A DNA stretch of 64,000 bases, taken from positions 11,546,001-11,610,000 of the forward strand of contig NW_024466218.1 in the NCBI RefSeq assembly GCF_017591425.1. The letters run 5' to 3'. How positions within the stretch are numbered: position 1 is the stretch's first letter; the number at the start of each line of letters is the position of its first letter. Below, piece by piece: positions 44,677-57,126 of the stretch. A program made the position numbers and the translations under genes. A model generated the notes under the pieces. The model had not been told where the DNA came from. It saw only the letters and a program-made list of their open reading frames with translations, and ran no database searches. This stretch comes from Ochotona curzoniae (taxonomy: Eukaryota; Chordata; Mammalia; Lagomorpha; Ochotonidae).

Positions 44677-45034
44677 ATTTTCATCTTATTTGAAAAGCAG
44701 GGAGTCAGAACAATATAGACAGATAAGGAGAGAAAGAGAGAAGGAGAAAGAGAAAGAGAAACAGAGGCAGAGAGATCTCCCACTCATTGGTTCACTCCAC
44801 AAATGCCAGCAATAGTGGGACTAGGTCTGGTGGAACCAGGAGCCTGGGACTCTGTGTGTGTCACCCAGGTGGGTGGCAGGGAGCCAAGCAGTGGAACCTT
44901 CACTTGCTGCTTGCTAGGGTGCACATTTTAAGGAAGCTAGATTGAAAGCAAAGCCTGGACCCAAACCCAGGCACTCCAGCATGGAACCTGGATGTCCCAA
45001 GTGACATCTTAAGTCCCCCGCCCAGTGCCTGCCC
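44677..45034 (-). mobile_element. old C-type SINE, antisense, with GA tract
   Basis: 'cttatttgaaaagcagggag', GA-rich tract at 44725-44775, 'ggtggcagggagccaagcag', ending 'cccagtgcctgccccc'. Confidence 0.75.
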
Positions 45035-46317
45035 CCTTCCCCACCCCCTTCTCCCTTCTTTGAAGGACCCTGCTAGACTTTGCTGGTGTGTCCTAGGCCA
45101 ACTGGGGGCCTCATGTGCTTTCTGATCCATGACTTTTCCTCTTCTGGCTATGGCCCTGTGCTACGTATATGGCCTCACAAGAAGCAATGACAACTTGCCT
45201 CACTTTCTGCTTCAGAGTTCCCTGTTCAGTGCCTGGTTCTCAGGGAACCCTCAGTTAGCTTCTTGAGATCTCAAAGAACACTGGGCGGAAGAAATACAGT
45301 CTAGGTTTAAATATGAGGACATTGCAACATGGTTTCTGGAGAGAGGAATTGTAAAGAGGCATTTATTCGGCTGCAGAATGTGCTGGGGAATCTTTGTACC
45401 GTGTTACTGCCCATAGTTGAGCTGCAGGGAAGGAGAGAGGAGAGTGGAGTGCTTGTGGGCAGGGCAGAGTGCTGTGGCCAGTGTGGCTACTGTGGCTGCG
45501 GTGGCTTCCACAGCTGTGATGAGTGAGTGTGGGGAGGTGAGAGAGGTGGCCACAGAGTGCGACTCCCTTTCGTTCCACACATGGAAATCCTGCCTTTTGC
45601 CAACCATGAAGGCTCTGGGAAGATTTTGTTTGAGGTGATGGCACCCGCCAAGGAGGGATGTGTCACTCCTCCCTGCAGCATATTGTGGTTCCAACCTGTT
45701 CCTGGCTGCCTTTTCCCCAAATCACCAGGTCGTAGCTGTCATAGCATGGCCAGTGTCCTAGCGCCTGTTCTTCAAGATGGAGGACTACCCAGGCTCATCC
45801 AGGAGTCCTGGGCTGCCTTCCCCCACCCAGTAGCATCATGCCTTGAAGCAAGGAGAGGAGAGCTGTCGTACAGGCCTGTCCAGAACAATAGTCAAGGAAC
45901 TGAGTGGTTTTCTGTTCCCAGAACTGGGTACATTTTTGTGGACACTGATTCATCACTGAATGTGCCAGTAATAACTGTGGTATATCTGTGCCTTTTGGAA
46001 GGCACTGGGATGTAGATTAGCTGGGCTGATCCTCACATAGTCCTAAAAGAGAGGGTGAGATGAGACATTCAGGCCCCCATCTCTAAGATGAGAAAACTGC
46101 ATTGTGATGGGGTTGTGACTGATGCATGGTGACAGTCCCCAGAGGGTGGCAAACTTGGAACTGAGGACACAGTTCTGCCCTTCACACCCATTTCTCTAGT
46201 GAAGCCTTCCTGCCTCTGGGTGCCAGAGAGAACCCTGAGAATGTCCATGGACATGCAGGGAAGCGTAGGAGCTGGTTACCCCCTGGAAAGTATACCTGCA
46301 GCTCACAAGACCTTTTT

Positions 46318-46650
46318 TTTTTTTTGTTAGAGAGTTGTTTGTTTATTTTGGAAGGGCATAAGGGTATGGAGAAACAGAGAGAGAGGGAGAGCTCTTCCAT
46401 CTGCTGGTTTGTTCTCTGCTGGTTTGTTCTTCAGAACAAACCACAGTGGCCAGTGTTGGGCCAGGCTGAAGCCAGGAGCTTTATCTGGATTTCCAACATG
46501 GGTGCAGAGGTCTGAGCATTTCCATCCTCCGCTGTTTTTCCAAGGTATTGACAGGAAGCTAGATTGGAAATGGAACCCAAACCAGTGTCCATATAGGATG
46601 CTGGCATCACAGGGATAGGTTTTTACCTGTTATGCCATGATTCCTGCTCC
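46318..46650 (-). mobile_element. C-type SINE (older), antisense
   Basis: 'gtttgtttattttggaaggg', 'ctcttccatctgctggtttg' with a short local duplication, ending 'ccatgattcctgctcc'. Confidence 0.75.
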
Positions 46651-46869
46651 AGTTCATAGGACACTGTATGTAACCAGTTGGTGGTAAGTTTTATGTGGCC
46701 TTAGATCAAAATGGGAAATTTTGCTTCTATCTGTGTTTTCTGTCCCAGGGATGTGAAGATGAGCTCTTCTTATTTTGCAATATGAATGGTTGGGAAATGG
46801 TAGTAAGGTAATACAAAGTGGAGTAACAACTGAAGGCAGCATGAGTTATAACTCATGTCAAAGTGCGGT

Positions 46870-47175
46870 ATAGGCTCAGTGTTTGCAAGTTAAACTTCTA
46901 CCTGCAACACCAGCATCTTATGTCTGAATGCTAGTTCGAGTCCTGGTCATTTTGCTTATGATCCAATGGCCTTCTAACTTGCCTGAGAAAGCAACAGGAA
47001 ATGGCTCGAGTGCTAGGGCCTGTGTCTTCTAAGTGGGAGCTCTGGATGGAGTTTTGGCTTCTTTGCTTTAGCCTGGCCCAACCCCAGCCATTGTGGTCAT
47101 TGGTAAAGTGATGGAATCTCTCTCTCTCTCTCTCTGACTCTGCCTTTCTCTGGATTAAACAAATCTTTACAAAAT
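46870..47175 (+). mobile_element. C-type SINE (older), sense
   Basis: 'tctacctgcaacaccagcat', 'gttcgagtcctgg' (B box), then a CT tract at 47107-47135 and 'acaaatctttacaaaa'. Confidence 0.75.
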
Positions 47176-48152
47176 GCAATGTAGGCCACCAAAGCTATAC
47201 ATGTGTCAGATTTGAGGTGGGGGGGGGAACCTCTGTGGACTGTGTGGTCCCAAAGACCTGCTGCAACAAGAGGGTGTGGTAGGGGTAGGTGATGGAGGGT
47301 GAAGGGAACACACAGTGACTCCCAGGCAGTCACCAGGAGTCAGACTCAGCAGCATGACTGTGAGTGGGCGTGGACACCTGCCCTGTAGGGTGATGGTACA
47401 AGGATTGGGCCAGCGGGGCTGGACTGGGGCTGTTGTCAGCTCACACAAAACTATTTCAAAAGTTACTTGCATTTCGAGTCATAGGAACAGGATGAAAAAG
47501 AGTAGATGAGAGAAGAATGCAAAGATGGAACAAAAATGACTGGTACTGAGAAGGCAAGAGAGAGAGAGACAGGGAATACAGGTAAGGAGATGAGCGACCA
47601 GACAGACCTCTTTGTGGGAAGAAAGAAGCGGGCACAAGCCTCCAGAGGGCATGGGCCCCTGCTGACCGCCGCTAATTCCCGCTGAGCTGATTAGGCAGGT
47701 GTTAGCCAGGGTCGGCTTAAGGCCTGACCCTTTTCTGTAGCCTCTCCTTCCTTTCTCTCACACACATTTGTGGGAGTTTGCTTGGCATCTGATTGTATTG
47801 GCCTGGGCTATCCAGTGTGGGCAAAATGGAGGTAGGCTCCATGTCTACCATGCCTGGGCTCCTGACGTGGCCCAGTCTGCTCCCTCCATAACCCTTCTCC
47901 TAAAACAGTAGACCTGCCTCCTAGGGCTATGGGACCAGATCACTGGGTTTCCCAGGAGCATTGGTGGCTTTCAGACCCAGCTTCCCAGGGCACAGTCCCA
48001 TCCCCTCTGCTTCAAGCTGACCCATTGGACCTGCTCTTCTTGCCCCACCTGTACCCCAGTGCTGCCTGAGTCTTTGTGACCTATTTTCCTTTTATGAGCT
48101 TGTCCTGTTCTTTCAAACTCCATCCCCACATTGACAGTGAGACTTAAATTTT

Positions 48153-48365
48153 TTTTAAAAAAGATTTATTTTTATTAGAAAGGCAGATATACAGAAAGAA
48201 GGAGTTACAGAAAGATCTTCTGTCTGCTGGTTCACTTCCTAAGTGGCTTCAATGGCCAGAGCTGAGTCAATCTGAAGCCAGGAGCTTTTCTGGGTCTCCC
48301 ACGCAGGTACAGGGTCCCAAGGCTTTGAACCATCCTGTAGTGCTTTCCCAGGCCACAGGCAGGGA
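48153..48365 (-). mobile_element. C-type SINE 3' part, antisense
   Basis: 'aaaaagatttatttttatta' to 'aggccacaggcaggga', where it passes directly into a second antisense copy. Confidence 0.8.
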
Positions 48366-48650
48366 AAGGCAGAATGAGAGAGAAAGAGAGAGAGAGATAA
48401 GAAAAAAATAAAGAAAGAGAGAGAAAATGTTCTGTCCCCTTGTTCAGTCTTGAATGCTGCAATGGCCAAGTTTGAGTCAGACCAAAGCCAGGAGCTTTAT
48501 CTGGCTGTCCCACGTGGTTGCAGAAGCCCAAGTATTTGATCCATCTTCCACTGCTTTCCCAAATGCATTAGCAAGGGACAAAATTGAGAGTGGAGCAGCC
48601 AGGGCTCAAACCAGCACCTGTATGGGTCCGTAGCACTGATCCTGAGACTC
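48366..48650 (-). mobile_element. second antisense C-type SINE fused to the previous one
   Basis: 'aaggcagaatgagagagaaa', a GA/GAAA tract, then 'gagtcagaccaaagccagga' and 'gagtggagcagccagggctc'. Confidence 0.75.
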
Positions 48651-49704
48651 CTGCTGCAAAGGATCTTGTCTTTAAGTCTGGTGGATACTTCTCTCTTGTT
48701 TCCTTCTGTAAACTTCTAGCATGTTCCCTCCAAGGAATGCCAGCAGCTGTAAGTTGCAGGGTTCACCTGCTGCCTCTCTTTGCTCCTCCTCCAACTGTCT
48801 GCTTTCTCTTACCTTTGATTGCTAGCTGTCCTCAGGACTTTGTCTATACCACAGCTCCTTTCCTGGGTGTCTCTGGGGACTTCTTGATCCTGCTCATGTC
48901 TCTGGCCCTGAGACCAAATCCTCCCTGCCTCTGGACAGCAGTATCCTTTGGATGCCCAGGGATGTTAACTGCATACTGAGCTTGGGTTGGCCCCTCACTG
49001 TTTTAGAGAGGAACAACACTGCGCAGCCCATAGTTCAAACCAAGAATCTCTCACTGGCTCCAACTCTCTGCTCCTCAGCTCCCATGTTTCTGTAGATTCT
49101 GCTGCTTCTTGGAGTTCAGTTCCTCCTCTCTCTGTTCCTTGTGAAGTTTTTTATGCATGAGTGAAAAACAAGATAATATTTGAGAAAGTGTCAATCACAT
49201 GGGGGTAATTCAAACCTTGTGGGTGTCTCAATGAGTTATCTGTGTTTGGGAATAAGTTACTCTGAGAGGTAGTGGCTTCAAGCTGTTAAGTTGTATTATG
49301 CCTCCTGATTTACTTGGGTTGTGCATTTGGGAGCAGTGTGCTGGTGACTGTGGCTCAAGGCCTCTCCTGAGGGTACAGCTTGAGGGTGCTGACTTGGGAT
49401 CATCTCAAACATTTCTTCAGTCCTATGTCTGGTGCCTGGCCTGGGAGGCTACAAGAATCTGGAAGCTCTGCAGGTTTGTCTTTGTCCGTGATCCTTCTAC
49501 AAGATATCTGGCATGGTGGCTTCTGGGACACTGGAGTTCCTATCATGCAAAGGGCTCTGGAGAGAAGGCAAGGTTGATGCCCTGTCACCTTTTCCAACCA
49601 CCATACATGTTGAACTTCCCTGGTTAGAGGTAATTTACCAGGGCTGGCCATCAGTCAAGAACAAGGGAATTAGAGAGTACTGTTAATGGAATGTTAAAGG
49701 ATTT

Positions 49705-49806
49705 GTGGACTTAAAAAAGATTATGTACAGTAACGTTCACTTCTATTTTTTGGAAACAGTCCTGTGAGTTCTAACATATGCATCAGTCCTCGTGACCACC
49801 TCTAAC
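49705..49806 (-). mobile_element. possible old L1 3'UTR scrap
   Basis: 'cagtcctgtgagttctaaca' with 'tatgcatcagtcctcgtgac' resembles a reversed L1M 3'UTR. Confidence 0.35.
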
Positions 49807-49807
49807 A

Positions 49808-49918
49808 GGGTCCAGAGCTGGATAGGAAGTGGGGTAACCTTGACACAAACCAGCACCCATACGGGGTCCTGGTGCTTATAAGGCAGAGGATTAGCCATTC
49901 GATCCATCAGGTCAGGCT
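49808..49918 (-). mobile_element. C-type SINE 5' fragment, antisense
   Basis: 'agctggataggaagtggggt' to 'tccatcaggtcaggctcc'. Confidence 0.7.
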
Positions 49919-50059
49919 CCATAGCAGCTTCTCTTTACAGAGGGAAAACTTGGGAGCTTCCTCATTGGAGCGCCCTCGAGTCGGGGCTGCTTGTGAATAC
50001 TGCGTGTGCCTGACTGCATGAAGTTTCCAGCCAAGGATCTCCCTAAAAGGGAGATCATT

Positions 50060-50300
50060 AGATCCCATAAAAAGATTATGAATCTGAATGGGGATAGGGA
50101 GGTTTAAGAGAGCATGTGTTTGGGTCAGGCCAACGCCAAGAGCTCGGAACTCAATCCAGGTCTCCTTTGTGTGTTCCTGTGCCATCCTGTGCTTCCCCCA
50201 AGGGTCTGCCTTAGCAGAAAGCTGGAATTCGGAGCAGAGAGGGATTGCAAAGCAGGCACTCCAGTGCAGAGCGTGGGGATCCCAACTGGTGTCAGAACTG
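50060..50300 (-). mobile_element. old C-type SINE, antisense
   Basis: 'gtgtttgggtcaggccaacg', 'aactcaatccaggtctcctt', 'gcaggcactccagtgcagag'. Confidence 0.6.
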
Positions 50301-50764
50301 TTGCAGCACTCATGCCAGAGAGTGCCCAGCCTTTGCCTCAGTTTCTACTCTACTTCCCTTTCTAGGGATCCTTACTCTCCTTAGGAAGTCTTTCTCTTCC
50401 ACTGTGCTACTCTGGCCTCAAGCCTCAGCCTGTGTGTAGAGTCCCCTTGTAAATGAACGTGGGGTTTGAGGTAGGGCTGGGGACTCTGAACTTTGCTTAC
50501 GATGGTGGCTGGGAAACAGCCCTTTGGTTAGAGTTCTGGCCTTATGTCAGCAATATGGGATGAAGGCCCAGAATCTGGGAACTCACACTCTCACCCAGTC
50601 TGATCCTCTGGTCATCTGGGGACTGGAGAAAGGCCACCCACCTGTGATGATCTACCAAACCCCGACAGTGCCAAGGGCATTATCAGTCAGGCTCCCCAGC
50701 ATGTCTGCTAACAGTCTCTCCTCCCCTCCCTTCTTTCTCATTTTCTCTCCCCCTTTCTTTCAAG

Positions 50765-50935
50765 AATGGATGAATAGATTTATTTATTTACTTATTAGAG
50801 GAGAGAGAGCATTTCTATCTGCCGGTTCATGCCCCAGATGCCTGCAATGGCCAGAGTTGGGCCAGGCTGAAGCCGGCAAAATCCAGGAACTTGACTCTGA
50901 TCTCCCATGCAGATGTCAGGGTAGCATGTCCTTGT
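50765..50935 (-). mobile_element. C-type SINE 3' half, antisense
   Basis: 'agatttatttatttacttat', 'tatctgccggttcatgcccc', 'ggccagagttgggccaggct'. Confidence 0.75.
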
Positions 50936-51489
50936 GTTGCAGAGTTTCTTTCCGCTGAGTTTCTAGAGATGTTACAGCTGTTTTGTGCAACTGCTCTTAC
51001 TTTCCACTCGATTGTATGTCTCATGACCAAAAAAGATTAGGCACATGGACAAGGAATTTTGAACCATGGGAGAAAAATTTATTAAGTGAAAGAAAAAGTG
51101 AAAGTGAAGAGGGGGAGGTGACTGAAAAAAGAGGTAATATCTGCAAATTTTTATTTGCTTTAAAATGGGGAGCTTTCTGTGATTGATGGCAGTGGATATT
51201 AATAAGGAGAAACCCCGTGAACATCTCTGAAAGCAGCTGCCAGAATCAACTTCTTTTGAACAGATAATAAACAAGGTGAGATGGAAGTGCTTCTTGGAAC
51301 CTGAAGAACTCCTTGTGTGTAAGCAAGTTGATAGCGTAGGGGTTCTAGGTTCTTGGGACCTTTGGCTGATGTGACGTTGTCCAATGAGTGTTGTGATCAC
51401 GTGATTCTCATTTGTGGGTCCCCTGTCTGCCCACAGTAAGAATCTTGTCCGTTCCCAGTCTCTATCACTCATATGGACTATCATCTTGC

Positions 51490-51610
51490 TTCTTCCCAGA
51501 ACATTCATTTGTAGGCAACCTCGGCAGGCAGCAGAGGTAGGACCTAAGGCAGTACTCTGATATGAAGTGTGGAGGTGGAACTTTACAACTGTGCCACAAT
51601 GCCTGCCCCT
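51490..51610 (-). mobile_element. C-type SINE 5' fragment, antisense
   Basis: 'gcagtactctgatatgaagt' to 'ccacaatgcctgcccc'. Confidence 0.6.
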
Positions 51611-51783
51611 GATTCCTGGTGGTAAATGCATGCTTTTGCTGTCATTACTGCATGTGGGTGTCTCCTCCTTGGGGAGCTGCTCTCAGTGCTGGGATCTGCA
51701 GGACTTGCAGTGGCAGCTGGTTGCTCACCTCAGCTGCTGCTCCATTCCCCCAGCCACGCTGAGCAGGGCAAGAGCTAATCCTC

Positions 51784-51799
51784 GGCCAGCCGGCTGGCC
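51784..51799. repeat. 16-bp perfect palindrome
   Basis: ggccagccggctggcc equals its own reverse complement; it lies in a short GC-rich stretch. Confidence 0.85.
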
Positions 51800-52326
51800 A
51801 GCCGAGGAGCAGGGAGTGGAAAGGAGGGGCCATGGCCCAGGCCTGAGGTTTCTTTGTGTCTCTAAGCCTCTTTTCTTCGCCTCTTCTCTCAGAGGCATTT
51901 TTATCACTCAAAGAAAGCTCCCTGGCCTGCCTGGTCCATAGGGCAGAAAAACACCAACCCTGGCAGCTCACACATGTGGTGTTGCTGAGCCGGAAGCAGT
52001 TTGTTTTTCTTTACACTGGGTAGTGTTTGGGAATGGGTTTGCCATGCAGGAGGCATCAGTGAGCCAGCCAAGGCAGGTTTCACCTCCCACACACCCTGGG
52101 AGCAAAATTGGCCCCCACACTCCCATCTTGGCCTGTTCAATGTCAGTTGCTCACTAGCAAAATGGGGAGGGCCAAATTATGTCACTTGGGTCATGGTAGC
52201 TTAGAGTCCCATGGCTCTTTGATCTTGTGAAGTTGTCTACGTGCATTCCAAAAGGGGGGTTTCAGTGTATTGATCTGTCATTGATGGAAGGGGCCTTGGG
52301 TGTCCATGAGTGGCACCTTACAGCCA

Positions 52327-52530
52327 TTTATTTTTCAGTTTTTAACTGAAAGAGTGAACACACACATATACACACAGGGCAAGAGAGAAAGAGAAAGAGA
52401 GGGTGAAGAATGAGCAAGAGAGACATTTTTCCATCTGCTGGTTCACTCTCCAAACGTCTATAGTGGCTGGGACTGGCTGTTGCCAGGAGCTGAATCCAGA
52501 ATTGCAGAACTCTGTCCTGGGTTTGCACTT
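52327..52530 (-). mobile_element. C-type SINE (older), antisense
   Basis: 'atttatttttcagtttttaa', 'tttccatctgctggttcact', 'cagaattgcagaactctgt'. Confidence 0.65.
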
Positions 52531-52599
52531 GGGAGTTCTATTGTCTTACCTGGGTCAACTCTACTATTTCTGATGACTGCCAAGAGTGTGGTGAATGAG

Positions 52600-53042
52600 T
52601 TGCCTTCTTACTACTTCAACGAACAGCCCTGAGAGGAGCCACTTGGGAGGGAAGAGGTTCATTTGGACTTAGTGTTTGGAGGTTCACAGTCCAGAGTCAC
52701 ATGGCCCATTAGTCTAAGGCTGGCAGTGGGGTGGATATGTGCGGAGGAGCCGTCCTCTGGTGAGCCCAGAGACCCCTCGTGGGAGCATGCTCTGCTTTTA
52801 CCCTATCTGTGCTCCATCCTTATAAGGCCATGGTGATTAGCTCATGGTACTTCACCCTAGCAACCTGGTGCAGCTCGACTGCTTCCAGAGGGCTCTGTCT
52901 TCAGACCCCATTGTTGGAGCAAGCTTTCACCCTAATCGGTCACCCATTAACATGATTTCATTAACTGTTAACAAAAGTCTCGGGGACTTAAATGCCTGCA
53001 ACACGTTTGGGGAGCCAAATCTTGTTCAAACCATGACAGGTG
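52600..53042 (+). mobile_element. MaLR-type LTR (solo, decayed)
   Basis: 'gaggttcatttggacttagt' and 'ttggaggttcacagtccaga' at the left, and 'gtttggggagccaaatcttg' with 'ttcaaaccatgacag' at the right match the ends of MLT1/MST/THE1-class LTRs. No internal retroviral coding sequence is seen. Ancient fossil. Confidence 0.65.
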
Positions 53043-53994
53043 TGCAGCTGCAGGTGTGGTGGGGCACTCACACATCTCCAGCTGGGATGCCAGAGAGAGA
53101 GAGCGCAAGGCTGTGAGCTGTATGGCAGAAGCACAACCTTCTTGCCTTTGTCACTTGGTGGCTTTTGAGTGTGCATTTGTCAGCTTTCTGAACCGGAGTT
53201 TGTGTGGCAGGTAGCTGGGAGCCAGCTTGAGGGAGTCCTCTCTTTTTGGCCGAGGACTGGGGCCATTGCTGAGGGGTGAGGGAGTGCCTTCTAGTATAGC
53301 AACAGAAACCCGGGTGGAGGAAAGACCATGAGCGTCATTTCTGGCCAGTCTTGGTTCTTCCCCATCTCCACCTCATGTTTTATACCTTGGCTGCCAGATT
53401 GCTACCTTTCAGCCACATGTTCCTGGCTGCTGCAGGCTGGCTTTCCCTTGCTTCTGCCTACTTCCGTTCTGCATCTGCCCCCTGGCTGGCTCAGCCTCAT
53501 TGCTGTAACAGCTCCAGCAGGGGTTCACTTGCTCCTGCACTGCCTGGTTCATTCTGTGAATGCTGACTGCTGCCTGTTGCGGGCCCAGCGGGACTGCAGG
53601 CACTACCTCCTCTTTGTGGAGGCTGCTTAGGCACCCTTGCTGCTGCGCCTTTGGCTTCCTGTTGGATGCAGCATAATGGCTTGGAGCCTAGGCTTTGGGT
53701 GCTGTGGAGGCTCCCACACTCCCTGAGTTCCATCTTCTCCATCTGTACAGCAGGGCTGCTCATGGGCTTCTGAGAGGTGGTAGACAAGCTGTAACTGCCG
53801 CTGCTGGAAGCTGCAGGCTTCCCAGAGGAAAAGTGGTGGTGGTGGTGGGGGCGGTGGGAAAGCTTCCCTCCCTTGTGCTCAGAGGTGGGGCTTCTGTTTC
53901 ACTGTGGGACTCAGATCTATGAAGTCAGGAGTGGCTTCAAGGTAGGAGGTGGCTTTTCATCACGTCTGGAAAGCAGGGACAGATTTAGGTCCTG

Positions 53995-54296
53995 CGTCAT
54001 GGCGCTGTGGGTTAAACTTTTGCTTGCAGTGTGACATTACATGTGAGTACCAGTTTGATTCCAGGTGCTCTACTTCCTATTTAGCTCCCTGCTAATGTAC
54101 CTGGGAAAGCAACAGAAGATGGCCCAAGTCCTTGTACTTTTGCTGCTGATGTGAGGGAGACCTGTATGGAGCTCCTGGCTTTGGTCGGCTCAGCCTCAGT
54201 CATTCTGTCCATGTGGGGAGTGAGCTGGCCTATGAAAGATTCTCTCTCTCTCTCTGTATCTCTGACTTTCAAATAAGCAAAATAAAGCTTACAAAG
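53995..54296 (+). mobile_element. C-type SINE, sense
   Basis: 'atggcgctgtgggttaaact', B-box-like 'gtttgattccaggt', ending 'gcaaaataaagcttacaaag'. Confidence 0.78.
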
Positions 54297-55334
54297 AGGT
54301 GGTTTTAGGTGGGCAGGATAGTAAGTCAGAGACATGAGTGGCAGTGTGGGAGGCTGGGGATGAGGGCTGTTGATATTCTGAATGTGGCCCATTTGTGCTC
54401 AGCCAAACTGGAGATGAGGTCTGGAACTTTCAGGCGAATTGAGAAATGGACCCAGTAGAAATGCAATGAGCTGATGAACCCTGTGTTACCTGCCAGTTAT
54501 CCTTCTGGAAGGTGTTAGCAGCTTTGATGCTGTGGGGTGTTTCAGATGACCAAGCATACAGGTATCTGGGGGAGATCAAGTCAGCACCCTCAGTATACCC
54601 ACCAGGCCTGGGAAACAAGCCTGAGACCACAGCGAGGCAAATCCTCTACCCAATGGCCCAGTGCCTCCCTTCATCTGCCCAAAGGAAGTGGGGAGTGGCT
54701 GAGGTGGCTGGGGGCATCCTGATGGGCCTGGAGGTGGGCCCTATGGCCCTATTGCTGCCACCCCCTGCTGAGAGCCTTCTTAGAATGAGACACATGAAAG
54801 CCTTATTATGTTATGCACACTCTAGCCTCATGGCTACCGCAGCCTGTGTGGTGTCTTCAGGCTGAAAAAGGCATCTTCTCTGCTGTGGTGTGAAGTGGAG
54901 GAATTTCCTGGTGTACGCAGCTGCTGATTTTCCCTTGGAGGGCTTTGTTGATTCATAAGCAGCACAGCCTGTATGAAAGCTGCAACAGCAACACCTGGTG
55001 GCATGGGGTGAGGGTGGATACAGTGGATACACTGGCCATGGGAGCAGCATAGAGTTACCTGTCAGGCATTAGTGGTCAGCAGAGGTTGTGCTGGGCTGAA
55101 GAATGGCACCACGGGTGCTTTCCTTTAGTGATACCAAATCACACCTTGTACATGGAAATAAATGAATTTCCACCTGCATCTTGTACTCTGGAAGATAATA
55201 AGGAAAACTTTAGGTAGGCAAATATTTTTAAGCCAGAGTCAGATGCCCTAGCTATAAAGTACTAGATGGATAATCTGAAGTACATTAAAATCAAAATCTT
55301 ATATTCACTGAGAGCTAACAAATAAAACAACTGA

Positions 55335-55560
55335 CCTCAACGGCCAGGTCTGGGTCAGGCTGAAACCAGGAGCCCAGAAATCCATCCAGGTCTTCCTCAA
55401 AGGTGGCAGGAAATAGGCAGTTGGACCATTATCTGCTTCCCTTCCCAGACTTGTAGCAACAAGCTGGATTGGAAGCAGAGTGTCTGAGACTTGAACTGGT
55501 ACACTGATATGGGATGTTGGTGTTGAATGCAGGTGCTTCGCCCACTGCCAGTGCCAGGCC
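55335..55560 (-). mobile_element. C-type SINE, antisense (partial)
   Basis: 'aacggccaggtctgggtcag' to 'cactgccagtgccaggcc'. Confidence 0.72.
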
Positions 55561-55720
55561 ATGGGTGGCTGTCTCTGCAGTTCTTTCTCCGCTTCAAATA
55601 CCTCAAGCTCTGTGACCTCTGATACCTAAGAGCAGGTGCAGGTGGTGTGCAGAGCCCCGTGGGCTGGAGGAGGGGAATCCAACATGTATTTTCTTCATCT
55701 CTCCCTTCCTCTTTTTGTAG

Positions 55721-55955
55721 CCTACTGGAAAGAGTCAGAATTCTTGCTGGAGAGTCCACACCCACAGATGAAAAAGACAGAAGAACATTTATCCAAAGGA
55801 CAGATGTAAATGACTATTTTGTAGACTGAGACACAAGTGCTAAGACTCGATTCCAGACCTAGTGGGCAGTGCAGCAGACTGTACTAAGCAGACAAGAATT
55901 CCATTTTTGAGAGCTGAATCAAAGTTGTGCTTTAAAAATGGTTCAGGAAAATAAA
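55721..55955 (+). other. exon-like block, unproven
   Basis: A long pyrimidine tract and acceptor ('cccttcctctttttgtag') stand before 55721. One frame then reads LLERVRILAGESTPTDEKDR, RTFIQRTDVNDYFVD and a TGA at 55827-55829. An AATAAA follows at 55950-55955. I do not recognise the peptide. Joined to FHOD3 exon 1 (phase 0) the reading frame would differ and stop after 16 codons. It could be a terminal exon of an unannotated transcript, a pseudogene scrap or chance. Confidence 0.2.
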
Positions 55956-56199
55956 GCATCGTGGAATAAGGCTGCCATGGTTCCTGTGGGCCAGGGTGGC
56001 CAACTCTCTAAGGTTGTTAGCCTGTGTCATGGCATTGTCAAGGCTGTCTCAACAGTCTTTTGACCTGCTGTGATGGGCAGGTCAAAATTAAAAACATCTT
56101 TGCCAATGCCAGGATTTTCAGTCTGGCCCTATCTTGGTAATGGGAAGGTCAAGGAAAGAGACAATGAGAAATATTTCAGTTTGTGGGGACAGAAAAATC

Positions 56200-56812
56200 C
56201 AAATATGCACACAATAGCCTAATTAAGCTGACTTTGAAAATCAAAACTATCCAATACTAATGAGAATGTAGAAAGAGGGGCATTCCAGTACACTGTTAGT
56301 GGGTACATAATTGGTATAGCCATTGTGGAAAATAATGTGGAAGGTCCACCAGAAACTAAAAATAGAGCTAGCATGTGAGCCTGCAGTCCCACTACTGGGT
56401 GTATGTCCAAGGGAGATGCAATTAGTTTGTTGAGGAGATATTTGCTGCACAAATCACAACATCCAAGAAATGTTGATTACTCAGGAGCCCAGCAGCAGAT
56501 CAGTAGTTGAAGAAAATGTACTAAATGTATGCAATGGGGGCATGAGTAGGCTGTACAAACACTGAAATCCTTTAATTTGTGACAACATGGGTAGTCCTGA
56601 AGATGCTATATTAATAAGTCAGGCACAAGAGACAAATACCTCATGTTTTCACTTACGTGCAGAAGCTAAAAGACTTGATCTTATAGAAGTAGAGAGTAGA
56701 ATAGTGGTTAACGGAAACTAAAAGGGTCGGGGGTCATGGTGGAAACAGGGTGGCTAATGAGTCCAGGGTATGGTATACTTAGATAGGAAGAGTAACTTAT
56801 TTTGCTAGATAT
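56200..56812 (+). mobile_element. L1MA-type 3' end, sense, first part
   Basis: 'gaaactaaaaatagagctag', 'cagtcccactactgggtgta' (end of ORF2), then 'tcatgttttcacttacgtgc' and 'gtagagagtagaatagtggt' (3'UTR). Interrupted by a SINE; continues at 57127. Confidence 0.88.
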
Positions 56813-57126
56813 TTATTTTTACTTATTTTTATTTACTTGAAAGACAGCGGTGCAGGCAGATGGAGTGATTTTCCATCCACTGGTTCACTCCAGATGCTTG
56901 CAACAGCCAGGACTGGGCTAGAATGAAGCCAAGGGCCCAGAACGCAATCCAGCTCTCTTACTTGAGTGATAGGAATGGGAGTACCTGGGCCATCCCCTGC
57001 TCCCTTCCAGGATACATGTTAGCAGGTGCCGACTTGGAAGCAGAGGGGCTGGGAATCAAGCCAGACATTTGTGTGGGCATCTCAAGGACTGACCTAACTG
57101 CTGCACTAAACAGCAGTCCCAAAGAG
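56813..57126 (-). mobile_element. C-type SINE, antisense, inserted in the L1
   Basis: 'tatttttacttatttttatt' and 'tacttgaaagacagcggtgc' to 'gctgcactaaacagcagtcc'. Confidence 0.82.

Noticed and set aside
52600..53042. A retroviral provirus
   Set aside because: Only an ancient MaLR-like LTR is visible; there is no internal coding sequence or second LTR nearby.
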